A stretch of DNA of 64,000 nt from Odontocerum albicorne (lineage: Eukaryota; Arthropoda; Insecta; Trichoptera; Odontoceridae). The stretch spans positions 4,130,217 to 4,194,216 of the forward strand of contig OX463859.1 in NCBI GenBank assembly GCA_949825065.1, given 5' to 3'. Made by a program: the position numbers and the translations under genes. Below the pieces are notes generated by a model. It had not been told where the DNA came from and made no database searches. It saw only the letters and a list, made by a program, of their open reading frames with translations. Position 1 is the first letter of the stretch. Every line of letters starts with the position of its first letter. Of the stretch, positions 63,793 through 64,000 are shown piece after piece.

Positions 63793-64000
63793 AGTCAAAA
63801 AGTTTTGAAAGCGGAAATGAAAATACATTTTTTTTGGGTAGAAATCACTTTTATTGCTCATTATTGTCTCCCATAAGATCAATACACTTGGTCTAACGAT
63901 CTTCCAACTTTGTTGTCCCATCACGGAAGTGGATTTCTGGAAGGCCTGCAAAATACTCCTCTACGACGGCTATAACCTCTTCGTTTGATGAAAAATGCTT
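63793..64000 (-). pseudogene. Mariner transposase C-terminus, cut by the window edge
   Basis: On the minus strand, from the edge: KHFSSNEEVIAVVEEYFAGLPEIHFRDGTTKLEDR, a stop, TKCIDLMGDNNEQ. This is the usual mariner C-terminus (an FSSNEEVI helix, YFAGLP, and a KCI-x-GD end). The element ends near 63793 (tagtcaaaaagttttgaaagcggaa), which may be its ITR. The catalytic part should lie beyond 64000. Confidence 0.75.

Overview
This window is animal DNA, most likely from an insect. It is AT-rich and carries a mix of elements typical of insect intergenic DNA: BEL/Pao, CR1/Jockey-like and RTE-like LINEs, mariner, hAT, piggyBac-like MITEs, Helitron and tRNA-derived SINEs. I recognise no host protein-coding gene, rRNA gene or functional tRNA gene in the 64 kb. 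Nearly every stretch with coding character is a transposable-element relic, often nested inside another relic. The species cannot be fixed from the sequence alone.

Layout. 0-13.3 kb: remnants of a LINE family that I call the GRPRK family (its C-terminal protein motif), two Jockey/CR1-type LINE 3' ends, three copies of a second CR1-like LINE (7.4, 11.1 and 12.9 kb), a ~300 bp tRNA-derived SINE and piggyBac-like MITEs. 13.3-22.6 kb: an RTE-like LINE end with a 35 bp snap-back hairpin, a fold-back MITE, a head-to-head inverted LINE, two piggyBac-like MITEs facing each other, a Ty3/gypsy 5' end cut by a SINE, and a very AT-rich block. 22.8-26.05 kb: a decayed DNA transposon with ~150 bp terminal inverted repeats, a 5 bp target duplication and a transposase relic resembling the DUF7869-type family. 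26.57-30.22 kb: a Helitron with both ends intact and a broken Rep gene. 30.5-34.4 kb: MITEs, LINE ends and a 56 bp minisatellite.

34.43-42.33 kb holds the best preserved element: an 8 kb BEL/Pao retrotransposon on the minus strand. Its two 434 bp LTRs differ at one base, and it is flanked by the 5 bp duplication GGGGT, made where it landed in the last unit of the 56 bp minisatellite. Its gag, protease, RT, RNase H and integrase are all recognisable. The reading frame is broken by two single-base shifts and one in-frame TGA, and a 63 bp repeat has expanded between protease and RT.

42.8-64 kb: LTR fragments, fold-back elements, a four-layer nest at 46.8-48.6 kb (LINE, piggyBac-like MITE, hAT MITE, and a 112 bp satellite grown from the MITE-LINE junction), two internally deleted mariners with complementary deletions, a 41 bp minisatellite of about 25 units with a higher-order period of 12, an RTE LINE nested in a GRPRK LINE, SINEs, and a mariner C-terminus at the right edge.

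These genes do not cooperate; they are independent selfish elements. The window is useful as a record of nested insertion and of tandem repeats born at element junctions. The best candidate for something little described is the 22.8-26.05 kb transposon. All family assignments were made by eye from motifs and from comparing copies within the window.
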